From positions 941,676-1,005,675 of the forward strand of contig SCFE01000024.1 in assembly GCA_004352715.1 (NCBI GenBank): DNA of 64,000 bases. The letters run 5' to 3'. This document shows positions 11,901-22,800 of the stretch, one piece after another; within the stretch, counting starts at the first letter, position 1; each line of letters opens with the position of its first letter. The stretch comes from Hofstenia miamia (Eukaryota; Xenacoelomorpha; Acoela). A model generated the notes under the pieces. It saw only the letters and a list, made by a program, of their open reading frames with translations, searched no databases and was not told the DNA's origin. The position numbers were made by a program, and so were the translations under genes.

Positions 11901-13268
11901 ATCTGATATTGGATTTTATATAAATACAGGTATTTTCGCTGAAAAAACATGTCTGCAAAAAAAAAAATATATATATACTATTTAATGGCAACTTCGATAA
12001 ATTAACATAGAAGTCTAAAAAACTTGAGTATTACATTTGCCTTCTTCTGTTGTCACATTGCTTAGATTATTGATTGCTTCGATGTCATCCTTGCAGGAAA
12101 TGTGCTTGACAAACAGCCAGATCGAACTCCTATTTGCTTTTTTTCTAAATAATTTCAAACAATGATCAATTTCATTTCAATTCAACGGTAATTTTACAAA
12201 TAGATGTCTTCAATGCAACATGAGAATCTAAGCAAACATTGCACTCATGAAAATAGAACGATAGGCCAATAAATAATCACGATAATTGGAATGAGGGCTG
12301 CTAAAAAATGAATGGTGTGAAAAATTAATTTGCCATTAATGGATTTTCACATTTATAAAAGTGGTTATTAATTAATTTTTAAAATTCAATTAATGGCCAT
12401 TATCACAATTCTTAAATATATAAATTTGTCCTTACTGAAATAATTAAATTGAATTATTCATCAATTTCACTTTACAGTGCTATACTTTACCACAGGTAAA
12501 GCTAGTTAGCCGTCACGTTATGAACACATGAGCTAATTTTCGGATCAATGCTTATTGAGCAGTTGCAACAAATGTATGTATGTGAATTGTATTGCTATGC
12601 TCACTGAACATTTTCAGTCATTTAATTACGCCCTACACAAATATTTGAAGAATTTGATATGAAAAATTCTGAAATTGATATAGGTGTCTACTATCCTATC
12701 TACTTTTAAAACGGCAATTAATTTTCCATAAATTTAAATACTATATTTTTCATTTTCACCATTTCCTTCAATGGATTTTAAGCAACATTTTTCCATTAAA
12801 TCAAAATTAATATTTAGCAGTCCTGATTGGAATCTATATCAAAAATGTCAATTTACAGAAATTACATTTTCGAAAATTGCTCCATTCATAAGAAAAAGGA
12901 GTTACTGAAGCCATGTTTTGGTTACACATTGTGCCCAGCTAAAATAATGATATTGAAAAATAAAAAATGCAAGAAATGGAATCTAAATTCATCCTTATTG
13001 TAATAAGTACATTCACCGATTTAAGCAAAAACACTTACAAATCATTCAGCATATCATGAAGGGCTCTAGCAAATGCAATAAACAATTGATTATCGTTTTT
13101 TATGATAAGATGAAAAGCTTTGTAATGGTTTTCTAGCTAAATAATGTGATAGAATCGCGGGAAAATAAATTCAACTTACGTCCATATATGCATGGTATAT
13201 ATTGTCTTTGATGAAATCCAGATGGGGACATTCAGGCTCCTTTCGAATGTTTAACCACTTTCTCATTG
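2332..13268 (-). CDS. PLEKHM2: PLEKHM2/SKIP-like RUN-domain protein, partial, frame broken
   Basis: In vertebrates PLEKHM2 is the lysosomal adaptor that joins ARL8 (through its RUN domain) to kinesin-1. Exons in transcript order (descending): 13268-13180, 13136-13039, 10940-10753, 9690-9587, 8019-6602, 6248-6134, 6090-5911, 5169-5079, 4381-4293, 2958-2756, 2473-2332. The third has the RUN-domain end (KAWMFQSL, SSYLRMW, EFGLNL), aligning with human RAWLYLAL, ESYLRLF and FELDLD. Then come a basic RRRRKKVKKR cluster, a long Ser/Asn-rich linker, and conserved C-terminal blocks (VVCHDRRRQYWVDT against LVCTNRRKQFLLDT). The last exon reaches the PPSDVTFKEG and MWKNYSFFL start of the PH domain. Not found: the 5' exon(s), one small exon between 5079 and 4381, and the rest of the PH domain. 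The 13039 donor (phase 2) and 10940 acceptor (phase 1) do not match. The linker exon carries a frameshifting duplication. The symbol rests on remembered human PLEKHM2. Confidence 0.8.
2959..4292. other. PLEKHM2-like intron
   Basis: AT-rich. Only the short repeat R2 copy at 4100-4175 was recognised. Confidence 0.6.
4100..4175. repeat. Short dispersed repeat R2, copy 1
   Basis: GATCTGTCAC, then GCACGTCTAACCACC and ATAATCAGCGATGTGAC, diverged but clearly parallel to 32386-32455. Noncoding. Confidence 0.5.
6602..8019 (-). CDS. PLEKHM2: PLEKHM2-like linker exon with frameshifting 47-bp tandem duplication
   Basis: The acceptor is TTTTTAG at 8020-8021 and the donor GTAAGTG just below 6602. It encodes a basic cluster (RRRRKKVKKRGGHVRN), equivalent in position to the KKKKIGKKKK cluster of human PLEKHM2, then a low-complexity Ser/Asn/Lys linker. 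As read, the frame from 8019 stops at about 7059, while a second frame is open from about 7100 down to 6602. The switch falls exactly in a 47-bp direct repeat (7114-7160 and 7161-7207). With one unit, the two frames join without a stop. Either the allele is disrupted or the assembly carries an error. Confidence 0.8.
7114..7207. repeat. 47-bp tandem duplication in PLEKHM2-like coding exon
   Basis: Two units starting TGCGGATTGAATTTCAAAAG, differing at the last base. 47 is not a multiple of three, so the frame is lost. Confidence 0.9.
8342..9385 (+). mobile_element. LINE fragment (family A), reverse transcriptase region, in a PLEKHM2-like intron
   Basis: Frames give an RT with GAPQGSV-type turn motif (GAPQGSVFAVLFSINDLP) and LLYVDNTAIF, where YVDN stands in place of the YxDD active site. 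Before it are STITNLLTLIEN and an SKAFD-like remnant. Multiple stops. It matches, inverted, the copy at 13.8-16.3 kb. Confidence 0.8.
9691..10752. other. PLEKHM2-like intron
   Basis: AT-rich and noncoding; a CCCCCCCTCCCCCC tract lies near 10425. Nothing else stands out. Confidence 0.6.
10753..10940 (-). CDS. PLEKHM2: PLEKHM2-like exon with the end of the RUN domain
   Basis: Encodes the last helices of the RUN domain, the small-GTPase-binding module (ARL8 in vertebrate PLEKHM2). Visible blocks are KAWMFQSLQNCIF, SSYLRMWMSES, LSQHYQPQSVMRNN and FGLNL. The donor is TTA|GTAAGA in phase 0 and joins the following exon (9690-9587) in frame to give the NCEYLDGND block, aligning with human LDAPYLDLAPY. 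The upstream acceptor is GATCTAG|GC. Confidence 0.85.
10941..12284. other. PLEKHM2-like intron
   Basis: No gene seen. Small open frames have no domain. The hAT-type MITE starts at 12293. Confidence 0.6.
12293..12825. mobile_element. 533-bp hAT-type MITE in an upstream PLEKHM2-like intron
   Basis: Target duplication ATTGGAAT is exact at 12285-12292 and 12826-12833. Ends are GAGGGCTGCTAAAA and (reverse complement) CAGGACTGCTAAAT, an imperfect inverted repeat of hAT type. The interior is very AT-rich and has no coding potential. Confidence 0.8.
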
Positions 13269-13789
13269 CTAAAACTAATATTTGCGATGCAAAATGGTAA
13301 ATAACTAGTATTAGACAATAATAGATTGGCCGACTATTAATTTAATACTTAGCTCAAAATATATAGTAATTTGGTAATAATTTGAAATGTAAATTCATTA
13401 ACAGACCGAATCGAATCAACGCTTTAACTTCATATATTTCAAATGCCGCATAACATAGGACAATCAAACGAATACATTTTTTTATGAAAATAATATAAAA
13501 ACTCATTTGGCAGTGACTTTAGTATTAATATAATTGAAATTTTAGTGTGAGATTAGAAATATCATACTGAAAATAAACAAATTAATTAACTATGAAGCAA
13601 ACATCGGGTATTTACAAAGTAAACTGTTTGCAAGTATCTTTGTAAAATAATTTTAACAAAGATTGCACTATAATAGAAGTAAGCGAATACAAACAGCAAA
13701 TAAGTCAAGTCTAAATGCATTCAACAATAAATTTATCAAGTGATATTAGCGTTCACAAATTGATTTTGTGACTATGTGACGCCAAAATA

Positions 13790-16300
13790 ACAATAATAAT
13801 TATTATTAGTATAATAAGTGACTTCATTCAGCCGCTGAAGGCATACACTACAAAAAATAGAAAAAAAGTCAAGTTTTAAGCAGCGAGAAAAGTCGTGGGA
13901 CATGAAATAGGAGCAGATGGAAGAGTAGGCAAAGTTGAAGAAGGGCACAGCAAAGAGGAAAGACATTAAAGATTTCTTGAATCTCGGCGACGGGGAAAAG
14001 AAATCAATCGCTTTTGGAAGGTTGAGAGTCAAGATGTAATAAGCAGCAGTGCAAGCACGATTGAAAAATGAGTGAAGGGGCGATGTTTCTTGGGACGACG
14101 AATGGAGAAAGTGACAACATTATCCGAGCGAGTGGAGCGGGAATTAGAGAACTTAGTGAAATCAAAAGGATCAAGATCCAATTTGCGAGTGAGCAGTCGA
14201 TTGAACAGGATGAGATCGCAGACATGGAAGTAGTGTGACAACGGGAGAGCGGATAATTTGAGAAGGGCGTCTTTGTATGGCAAGCGAGAAATCAATTTGA
14301 AGGCACGCTTCTGGAAACGTTCCATAGAGTGGAACAAGAAACGTGAAGGCTACCAACAGCGAGAAGCATAGAGAAGAATGGCGCGAGGAATGGACTTGAA
14401 CAAAGAGAGTTTCACAGCAGCCGTGGAATTAAAGGGAACATTGCGGAAGAGGGCAAAGAGTAAGGAATTAGCTTTGCAGAGACGTAAGGACACATGACTA
14501 GACCAATTTAAGTTATCAGCAAGTTGAACTCCAAGATGAGTATGATGAGGGGAAAAGTTCTCAGGAAGAGGAAGATCAGAAGGAGGAGATACAGAAAAGG
14601 AAATACCACATGTCTTGNNNNNNNNNNNNNNNNNNNNNNNNNNNNNNNNNNNNNNNNNNNNNNNNNNNNNNNNNNNNNNNNNNNNNNNNNNNNNNNNNNN
14701 NNNNNNNNNNNNNNNNNNNNNNNNNNNNNNNNNNNNNNNNNNNNNNNNNNNNNNNNNNNNNNNNNNNNNNNNNNNNNNNNNNNNNNNNNNNNNNNNNNNN
14801 NNNNNNNNNNNNNNNNNNNNNNNNNNNNNNNNNNNNNNNNNNNNNNNNNNNNNNNNNNNNNNNNNNNNNNNNNNNNNNNNNNNNNNNNNNNNNNNNNNNN
14901 NNNNNNNNNNNNNNNNNNNNNNNNNNNNNNNNNNNNNNNNNNNNNNNNNNNNNNNNNNNNNNNNNNNNNNNNNNNNNNNNNNNNNNNNNNNNCATCAAAG
15001 CCAAATAAACTTAATTTGTCAAGAATAGAATGAGGGAGCCTATCAAAAGCTTTAGAAATGTAAGAAAGATAATTCAGCCATTATCATTACGATCAAAGTG
15101 AAAATAGCAGTTTTCAATCAAAGTGAGCAAGTTAGTGATGGTAGAACGAGCCGGAAGGTTACCACGCTGAGAAGCGGAGAAAAGGTAACGAATTTTAGGG
15201 AACACGTAACGAAAGACAAGACGCTCAAAGATGATTTACAGCAGAGAAAGAATAGTTATTGGACGATAAGAAGTGACTTGAGAGGAGGGAAGCTGATTGG
15301 ATTTTAACAGTAGAGAGATCCAAGATGTTTTCCAGCAAGGCGAAAAACGCTTAGAGGAGAAAATTTAAGAGAAGAGATGCTTTAAATAGATGGAAAGAGT
15401 TGAAGAGGTTTCGTGGATTACAAGTATGGGACGCCATCAAGATAGCAATTACCAGACAACTTGCAGTACTTAAGCACAAGGGAAATGTGGGAATTGAAGA
15501 TGTTGTCACATTGGCGAATCAGTGGGGTGAGCAGAGAGAAACAGGATCAGAGAAATTCGAGGCGAAATAGGCATTGAAGAGATGAGCTTTCTCCAAATCC
15601 GAGTGAGCAGAAAAATGGTTCCATTTCAATCTGGCGAGGTCAGATTTGGAATGATTGAACGCAAGAAAGAATAAGAGTCTTGAAGGGATCCAAATGAGAA
15701 GCTGGCCAGCAGAGAGATTTTGTCGAGAGCAGCATTTAGAGATACAAAGTCACTGTTAGATCGAGCAAATTGAGGAGTGGCTGGACAAGCAGATGAGGAA
15801 ATAAAATTGACAGACAGGCTGAAGCGAACAAATGAGATATCAGACAGTTTGACCGGAACAAGGACAACAGGTGTAAAAAATACGATGAGGGTGAGAGCAC
15901 AAAGCCAAATCAAGAATTGAAGAGCGGGAAGTAGGAGAAAATACCAGTTGTTCAAGAGAGTTGGAAGCAAAAAGATCCAGAACAGTGGATGATTCATAGG
16001 CGTCATTAGAGTCAAGTGTATTCCAACAAACATTAGGAAGGTTGAAGTCACCACAGATGAGGAGATGATGAGGAGTGGGAAATCCAAGTTGACGAGAGAG
16101 AGTTGGACACTGATCATGAAAGTACTCAAGCATGGATGAAAAATCAGCAGGGGGAATACGGAAAGGACTGCTGGAAGGAGAGTTGTAGACACAGAGAAGA
16201 GGAACAATGTGATCACTGAGAACAACAGCACAACCGCAACAGAAATCAAAGGAAAAAAACTCAAAGGAGAGGGGCGTAGATGTCAAGGTTAGGGCAATGC
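13790..16300 (-). mobile_element. LINE (family A), longest copy, endonuclease to 3' tail, degenerate
   Basis: Minus strand. An APE-type endonuclease part (16264-15840: HHLLICGDFNLPNVCW and SILDLALCSHP) is followed by RT (15480-14370, interrupted by an N gap at 14618-14992). The C-terminal MERFQKRAFKLIS, NRLLTRKLDLDPFDF and RRPKKHR blocks come next, then a tail of ATT-type repeats at about 13790-13815. Frames shift repeatedly. I cannot name the clade beyond CR1/Jockey-like. Confidence 0.8.
14618..14992. other. Assembly gaps (N runs) in the window
   Basis: N runs: 14618-14992, 16351-17324, 20025-20527, 23289-23448, 28061-28775, 30425-30640, 61408-61428 and 62276-63275 (exactly 1,000, a placeholder size). 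Single Ns: 21780, 57134, 60959. Several runs border (TA)n tracts. Confidence 0.99.
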
Positions 16301-16317
16301 ATATATTATATAAAAAT

Positions 16318-16318
16318 T

Positions 16319-16350
<32 letters not shown>
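16318..16350. repeat. (TA)n tracts at gap edges
   Basis: TA repeats at 16318-16350, 28776-28806, 30408-30424, 30641-30652 and 63276-63288 abut N runs; another at 29331-29351 is internal. Long TA arrays probably stopped the assembly. Confidence 0.9.
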
Positions 16351-17324
16351 NNNNNNNNNNNNNNNNNNNNNNNNNNNNNNNNNNNNNNNNNNNNNNNNNN
16401 NNNNNNNNNNNNNNNNNNNNNNNNNNNNNNNNNNNNNNNNNNNNNNNNNNNNNNNNNNNNNNNNNNNNNNNNNNNNNNNNNNNNNNNNNNNNNNNNNNNN
16501 NNNNNNNNNNNNNNNNNNNNNNNNNNNNNNNNNNNNNNNNNNNNNNNNNNNNNNNNNNNNNNNNNNNNNNNNNNNNNNNNNNNNNNNNNNNNNNNNNNNN
16601 NNNNNNNNNNNNNNNNNNNNNNNNNNNNNNNNNNNNNNNNNNNNNNNNNNNNNNNNNNNNNNNNNNNNNNNNNNNNNNNNNNNNNNNNNNNNNNNNNNNN
16701 NNNNNNNNNNNNNNNNNNNNNNNNNNNNNNNNNNNNNNNNNNNNNNNNNNNNNNNNNNNNNNNNNNNNNNNNNNNNNNNNNNNNNNNNNNNNNNNNNNNN
16801 NNNNNNNNNNNNNNNNNNNNNNNNNNNNNNNNNNNNNNNNNNNNNNNNNNNNNNNNNNNNNNNNNNNNNNNNNNNNNNNNNNNNNNNNNNNNNNNNNNNN
16901 NNNNNNNNNNNNNNNNNNNNNNNNNNNNNNNNNNNNNNNNNNNNNNNNNNNNNNNNNNNNNNNNNNNNNNNNNNNNNNNNNNNNNNNNNNNNNNNNNNNN
17001 NNNNNNNNNNNNNNNNNNNNNNNNNNNNNNNNNNNNNNNNNNNNNNNNNNNNNNNNNNNNNNNNNNNNNNNNNNNNNNNNNNNNNNNNNNNNNNNNNNNN
17101 NNNNNNNNNNNNNNNNNNNNNNNNNNNNNNNNNNNNNNNNNNNNNNNNNNNNNNNNNNNNNNNNNNNNNNNNNNNNNNNNNNNNNNNNNNNNNNNNNNNN
17201 NNNNNNNNNNNNNNNNNNNNNNNNNNNNNNNNNNNNNNNNNNNNNNNNNNNNNNNNNNNNNNNNNNNNNNNNNNNNNNNNNNNNNNNNNNNNNNNNNNNN
17301 NNNNNNNNNNNNNNNNNNNNNNNN

Positions 17325-18340
17325 TTTGAGCTTTTTTCAGTCTGTTTATATTGAAAATGTCTAATAACAGTCTTACTTCGCCATATATGATGCCTGGTCG
17401 CGTACCTCTTGCCATCCACCAGTTGATTATCTCCAAATATTTGGAAGAGATGAGTCAACGTAATATAGCCTGACCTCGAAGTACTATTGGGGATATCATC
17501 AGACATTTCACTTCTGAAAACATCATTGCCCGAAGCCAAAGTCCGGAAGACCAAAGAAGACTTCCAAAACCTCCCAATCAGCTCTTGTGTGCATTTCAAA
17601 GCGCAATCCCAGGAAGACTTCAAAGGAAGTTCGCAAGAAATGGGCTGGTGGTCACCTTGTGACAGCATGAAATGTGCGAAACATCCTGAAGAAGTACTCA
17701 ATTGGGACTTTCGTGGCACCCAGAAAGCAGAGATTACGTCGGCTGAGGTGGGCCAATTTAATAAGAGACAATTCATCTGAACATTTGTCTAATGTTATAT
17801 TTTCAGAAGAGTCAAGATTTGAGCTATACTTATATAAAATTTTTGATAAAGAAACCCAGTGGGTAGAAGTTCAGATTCTTGTGTCAATTTACTCGGGGAC
17901 CATGAAGTACGGTGGGAAGTCTGTAATGGTATGTGGTGCAATATTGAAGTGTTGCTTTAGCAGATTGTTCACATCACTGTACTCTATGAAGCTCTCAATA
18001 TGCTCGGCTTCTAGAAAAGGAACTCTTGCCAATCCTTACAAGTGATTCAATATATATGCAGGATGGTGCTCCATGTCATACCTCAAAAGAAATGAAGAAC
18101 TTCTTTTACAATAATGGGGTTGCTATCCCTTCTGATTGGCCTGGCCAATCTCCAGACCTTAACATTACCAGAAAATGTGTGGAAAGAGGTCAAATATCGA
18201 ATTGGACAGCATACTCTTCACATTGAAGACGAGCTTTGGACCGCAATAAACAAAGAATTTTATGCAGATCCAAACAGCTTTATTGAAAGACTTTTTGCTT
18301 CAATCCCTGATCATCTTGAAGCTGATATTCGCTGAAAATG
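17325..18340 (+). pseudogene. Broken Tc1-type (DD34E) transposase
   Basis: The left part is lost in the gap. Successive frames show the basic linker (SGRPKKTSK), VIFSEESRFELY (the usual Asp of SDES is Glu), GGKSVMVCGAI, MQDGAPCHTS with the second Asp, and DWPGQSPDLN. After a one-base frameshift near 18,170 comes PENVWKEVK with the final Glu. Stops and frameshifts show that it is dead. Terminal repeats were not identified. Confidence 0.85.
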
Positions 18341-18629
18341 ACACCCTTCTCTTGGCGTTATAAACAAATTTGCTATGTAAGTAATCATTAGTATGTCAAA
18401 AAAATTCTTGGTGGTAAGGAAATTTAATCAAGAAAATGGCTAAAACAATCAAAAGAGTAACACCAGCGCAACTTCTTCACTTTCATACAATTTAAGTGTT
18501 GAGCTTGTTAACTTGTCTAACTTTCGTCATTGTGTTCTACAGCATTGCTATCATTTTCATCCCCTATATTTGGTGGCCATGAGTAAACATAGTCTTCACT
18601 GTTGGGTTTACTTTATTATTCGAGTTTGT

Positions 18630-19000
18630 CGTAAGTTATATTTTATTTTATTTGCAGTCACTTAGATAAATAAAAAATGAAGTTTTGATTTTTGAGGTAA
18701 ATTGTAAATGTTTTTATCAAATTTTAAGAACATTTTGTTTGTTATTGTTTGTAGAATGTGACATTCTTAAACACTTTATTCCGCTTTAAAGGTGTTGACC
18801 GAAAAAATATTTCATTAGCTTTGAGTTGTAAATTTATAATTACAAATTTTAAAGTCAAATATCTTTATTAACTCACTTTTATACGTAATTTTTCTTAAAT
18901 ATCGACTGCGTGTTTCTGCAAGTTATGAATGTTGTTAATTATGCTATTGGTCTATATTATGTGATTACTTATTATTTCATTTTCCTATTAAAATCCTCCG
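18630..19000 (+). repeat. Dispersed repeat R1, copy 1
   Basis: Shares TTTTATTTTATTTGC, CTTAGATAAATAAAAAATGA and TTTTTCTTAAATAT.G with the copy at 26215 and, in part, with the one at 22600. No coding signal. It follows the broken Tc1 element. Confidence 0.6.
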
Positions 19001-19676
19001 CTGCTATGATTTTAAACGCTTTATCAGATGTATTTTCTGACACCAAAGCATCTCGTCTTTGGGCCAACTTTCTGGAAGCCACCACGTCTACTCTCCTGTT
19101 TTGACATAGTAATATCTAAAACCTAACTAAACTGTATATTATAATATATACGCTTTGTTAAAGAAGTTTTTGAAAAAGAATATTTGATTGAATTTTTATG
19201 AAAATTTTCATCGTTCTTTTTTGTTTTAAAAATTTTCACAATAAGAATATAAATAATTAATTATAGTTCCTGTTCGAATGATTGAAGCCAACTTAAATTT
19301 CTCTATTTCTCTTTGATGAGTTTGCAACAACTTCATTACAATAAAACTGACGATGTGTATGTATATAAATATATTCTTATAGCTGGCACTTTTAGTAAAT
19401 TTTAGAATGCGCTTTGTACAGAAAAACTTAGCCATGGCAACTTGTACATATGTGGATAGTCCACATAGGTACCGCGAGCGGAGGGCAAGAGGGAGCAGCT
19501 GCCACCTTCCCTTTCATGGTGATTGAATTGACTAGAGTTTTATCAAATCAAAGTTCTTAGTAGTACTTGATTTAAATAAAATTAAAATGTATTTTGGTAT
19601 TGCGCTAAGCGTATTGGGAATATTTTTTACTGCATGAAATATATTTCTCCATTTTTCAATTTTAATGTATATAGAT

Positions 19677-20569
19677 CAGACACTGGAAATAAATAATTTT
19701 ATTGAAATAATTTCAATAATAATATTGAAATAATTTATTTTACCAACAGAAAATAAAAATAATTTATTTTTGGGAAAAAATAATTTCAAAATAATTGTGC
19801 TTTTCTGTCACTGAATATATGGTTCTTTTGCCTGCCTGGGAATTTGGCATTTTTATCGCTGAGGCACAATTTATTTGTTTACAGACAAGGCTCGTTGCTA
19901 GCTCTCACGTTATTCAGTGCATTAGCGGTCAACCTGCGGCGGCTGTGCAAACTGCATCATCAGCGTTGCAAACAACCAACCAATCAGGCACAACTAGAAA
20001 TATTCAGTTCAGCATTGCGTATAGNNNNNNNNNNNNNNNNNNNNNNNNNNNNNNNNNNNNNNNNNNNNNNNNNNNNNNNNNNNNNNNNNNNNNNNNNNNN
20101 NNNNNNNNNNNNNNNNNNNNNNNNNNNNNNNNNNNNNNNNNNNNNNNNNNNNNNNNNNNNNNNNNNNNNNNNNNNNNNNNNNNNNNNNNNNNNNNNNNNN
20201 NNNNNNNNNNNNNNNNNNNNNNNNNNNNNNNNNNNNNNNNNNNNNNNNNNNNNNNNNNNNNNNNNNNNNNNNNNNNNNNNNNNNNNNNNNNNNNNNNNNN
20301 NNNNNNNNNNNNNNNNNNNNNNNNNNNNNNNNNNNNNNNNNNNNNNNNNNNNNNNNNNNNNNNNNNNNNNNNNNNNNNNNNNNNNNNNNNNNNNNNNNNN
20401 NNNNNNNNNNNNNNNNNNNNNNNNNNNNNNNNNNNNNNNNNNNNNNNNNNNNNNNNNNNNNNNNNNNNNNNNNNNNNNNNNNNNNNNNNNNNNNNNNNNN
20501 NNNNNNNNNNNNNNNNNNNNNNNNNNNTTTGGTTCAAAATATATTTCAATAAATTATTTCCAGTGTCTG
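19677..20569. mobile_element. hAT-type DNA transposon with perfect 8-bp target duplication, gap inside
   Basis: ATATAGAT occurs at 19669-19676 and 20570-20577. The ends CAGACACTGGAAATAA and its inverted copy at 20554-20569 are perfect terminal repeats. Subterminal AATAATTT repeats follow. An internal GC-richer piece (about 19800-20024) is open in two frames but matches no domain I know. N gap at 20025-20527. Confidence 0.85.
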
Positions 20570-21091
20570 ATATAGATGTATACATGTGAATTATACTATT
20601 AAGAATACATAAAAGACGCAAGTTATTTCTGGTTAATAAAATTTCTTCTAGATCGTTATAAAAAATGTTTAATTCCTTAAACCAAGTTAAATCTTTGATT
20701 ACTATCTGGAAAATAACAGTGTTATTTTGAAATTTACTTCCATTTGAAATGCAGTATATCAGATATAAAGTGCTTACTTACTGATGTGGTAAATATTGCT
20801 TTCGAAATAGTTGAGTGGTAGAAAATAACAAACCAAAGGCCTAAATTCTTATATTTTTACACATGGGATGGTAGATTAAAGCAGTTCTAGCACATTATTT
20901 CGGATAATCAAAATATTTGGAAAATACAATCTCATTTCATTGTTCGCTTTAAATTAAATGATTAAGTTTACTCAAAAAGAAATTGCTTTGAAATAAAATA
21001 TTTTTTTCAGCAAAACAGGTTTCTAAAATATCACACGTGCAAAAATGTTTTTGCCCCCTCCTTTAAGAAGTTTCTCGCGGCGACCTTGATT

Positions 21092-22468
21092 GCTCACATT
21101 ATTTAACGCAACGGCTAACTTTTAATTGAATCAATCTCTTTAGGCTATTCCACACTTGTGATCAAAATGTTAATTACAACCGAACAACCAATAGATTTAA
21201 ATTTCAAAACGAGATACTTCATTAAATCTACTAAGCAATTATAATTTTTTGAGTAAAAAATAATTGATGAACGCGATAATTGACAAAATTATCAAATCGA
21301 TTGCTTTAGAATTGTGTGAAGAACTACATGCTGTTAGGTGCAAAACAAGTTAAATGATCCTGCTTTTGATTATTGCTTTATGAAGAATCCGTAAAACGAC
21401 ACTACATAAACAAAGATACAAAAGGAAACTAAAAAAGGCGATTTCTCGTTTTGAATCAATTTGCAAAAAAATGCACTACATGCTTCAATTTTGAGTCCCA
21501 TATACATGTTCAATAAGTATGAAAATACTTCATGCATATAACACTTTGAGTAAATTTATTTGAATTTTCAGTAATAATTGCATATGACAGGTCCATGCAA
21601 ATAGCACCCAAGAGATACTTAACATCCGCAGTATTCAAAATATATTTATAACAATAGCGGAATGCATATTTATTCATTAAAAACGCGATCATGCTAGCTA
21701 TAAATTCGGATTTACTAATCAGTAATTAAAATGTGAAAATAAATACAAATCGGGAAAACAACTTCTCTGAAAATGCAAANGCTCACATTATTTAACGCAA
21801 CGGCTAACTTTTAATTGAATCAATCTCTTTAGGCTATTCCACACTTGTGATCAAAATGTTAATTACAACCGAACAACCAATAGATTTAAATTTCAAAACG
21901 AGATACTTCATTAAATCTACTAAGCAATTATAATTTTTTGAGTAAAAAATAATTGATGAACGCGATAATTGACAAAATTATCAAATCGATTGCTTTAGAA
22001 TTGTGTGAAGAACTACATGCTGTTAGGTGCAAAACAAGTTAAATGATCTTGCTTTTGATTATTGCTTTATGAAGAATCCGTAAAACGACACTACATAAAC
22101 AAAGATACAAAAGGAAACTAAAAAAGGCGATTTCTCGTTTTGAATCAATTTGCAAAAAAATGCACTACATGCTTCAATTTTGAGTCCCATATACATGTTC
22201 AATAAGTATGAAAATACTTCATGCATATAACACTTTGAGTAAATTTATTTGAATTTTCAGTAATAATTGCATATGACAGGTCCATGCAAATAGCACCCAA
22301 GAGATACTTAACATCCGCAGTATTCAAAATATATTTATAACAATAGCGGAATGCATATTTATTCATTAAAAACGCGATCATGCTAGCTATAAATTCGGAT
22401 TTACTAATCAGTAATTAAAATGTGAAAATAAATACAAATCGGGAAAACAACTTCTCTGAAAATGCAAA
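21092..22468. repeat. 688-bp direct duplication joined by a single N
   Basis: 21092-21779 and 21781-22468 are almost identical. The only difference I saw is C against T in AAATGATC(C/T)TGC. The copies meet at N21780. Most likely this is an assembly join of two haplotypes or of one region used twice. Confidence 0.9.
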
Positions 22469-22559
22469 GCGGTTGCAAAGCATAAAAGTTCCAATTTAAA
22501 CATCTCAAATAAGGAAAAAAATTATAGATTTGCATAAATATACGTTTATATCTTGTAAT

Positions 22560-22800
22560 TGCTTATTAACAGTTAATTATTTCATGAATTTCAAGTTTTT
22601 TTTGCTAATATCTTTAAATATATACCGCGTGCTAAGAATTTGGTTAGTTATGTAAAGTTATCGGTCTATATCTATTATTTTTTGAACTATTTACGTCTGT
22701 TATTGCATTTCTTAGTTTTTTACCCTGGATTAGTGTTTATTTTGTCCGCGTGCACCCTATTCTATACCTTCGCTTCTTATCTTATCTATCTTCTTATATT
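22560..22800 (+). repeat. Dispersed repeat R1, copy 2, joined to LINE family A
   Basis: Parallels copy 3: CCGCGTGCTA..AATT, then TATCT.TATAT, and TAGTGTTTATTT..TCCGCGTG. It runs straight into the LINE family A coding part. Confidence 0.55.

Noticed and set aside
16280-17776. Very long open frames across 16351-17324
   Set aside because: They exist only because N codons are read as open; the visible ends are (TA)n and Tc1 remnant sequence.
21510-22381. Two identical 60-codon minus-strand frames
   Set aside because: They come from the 688-bp duplication, not from conservation.
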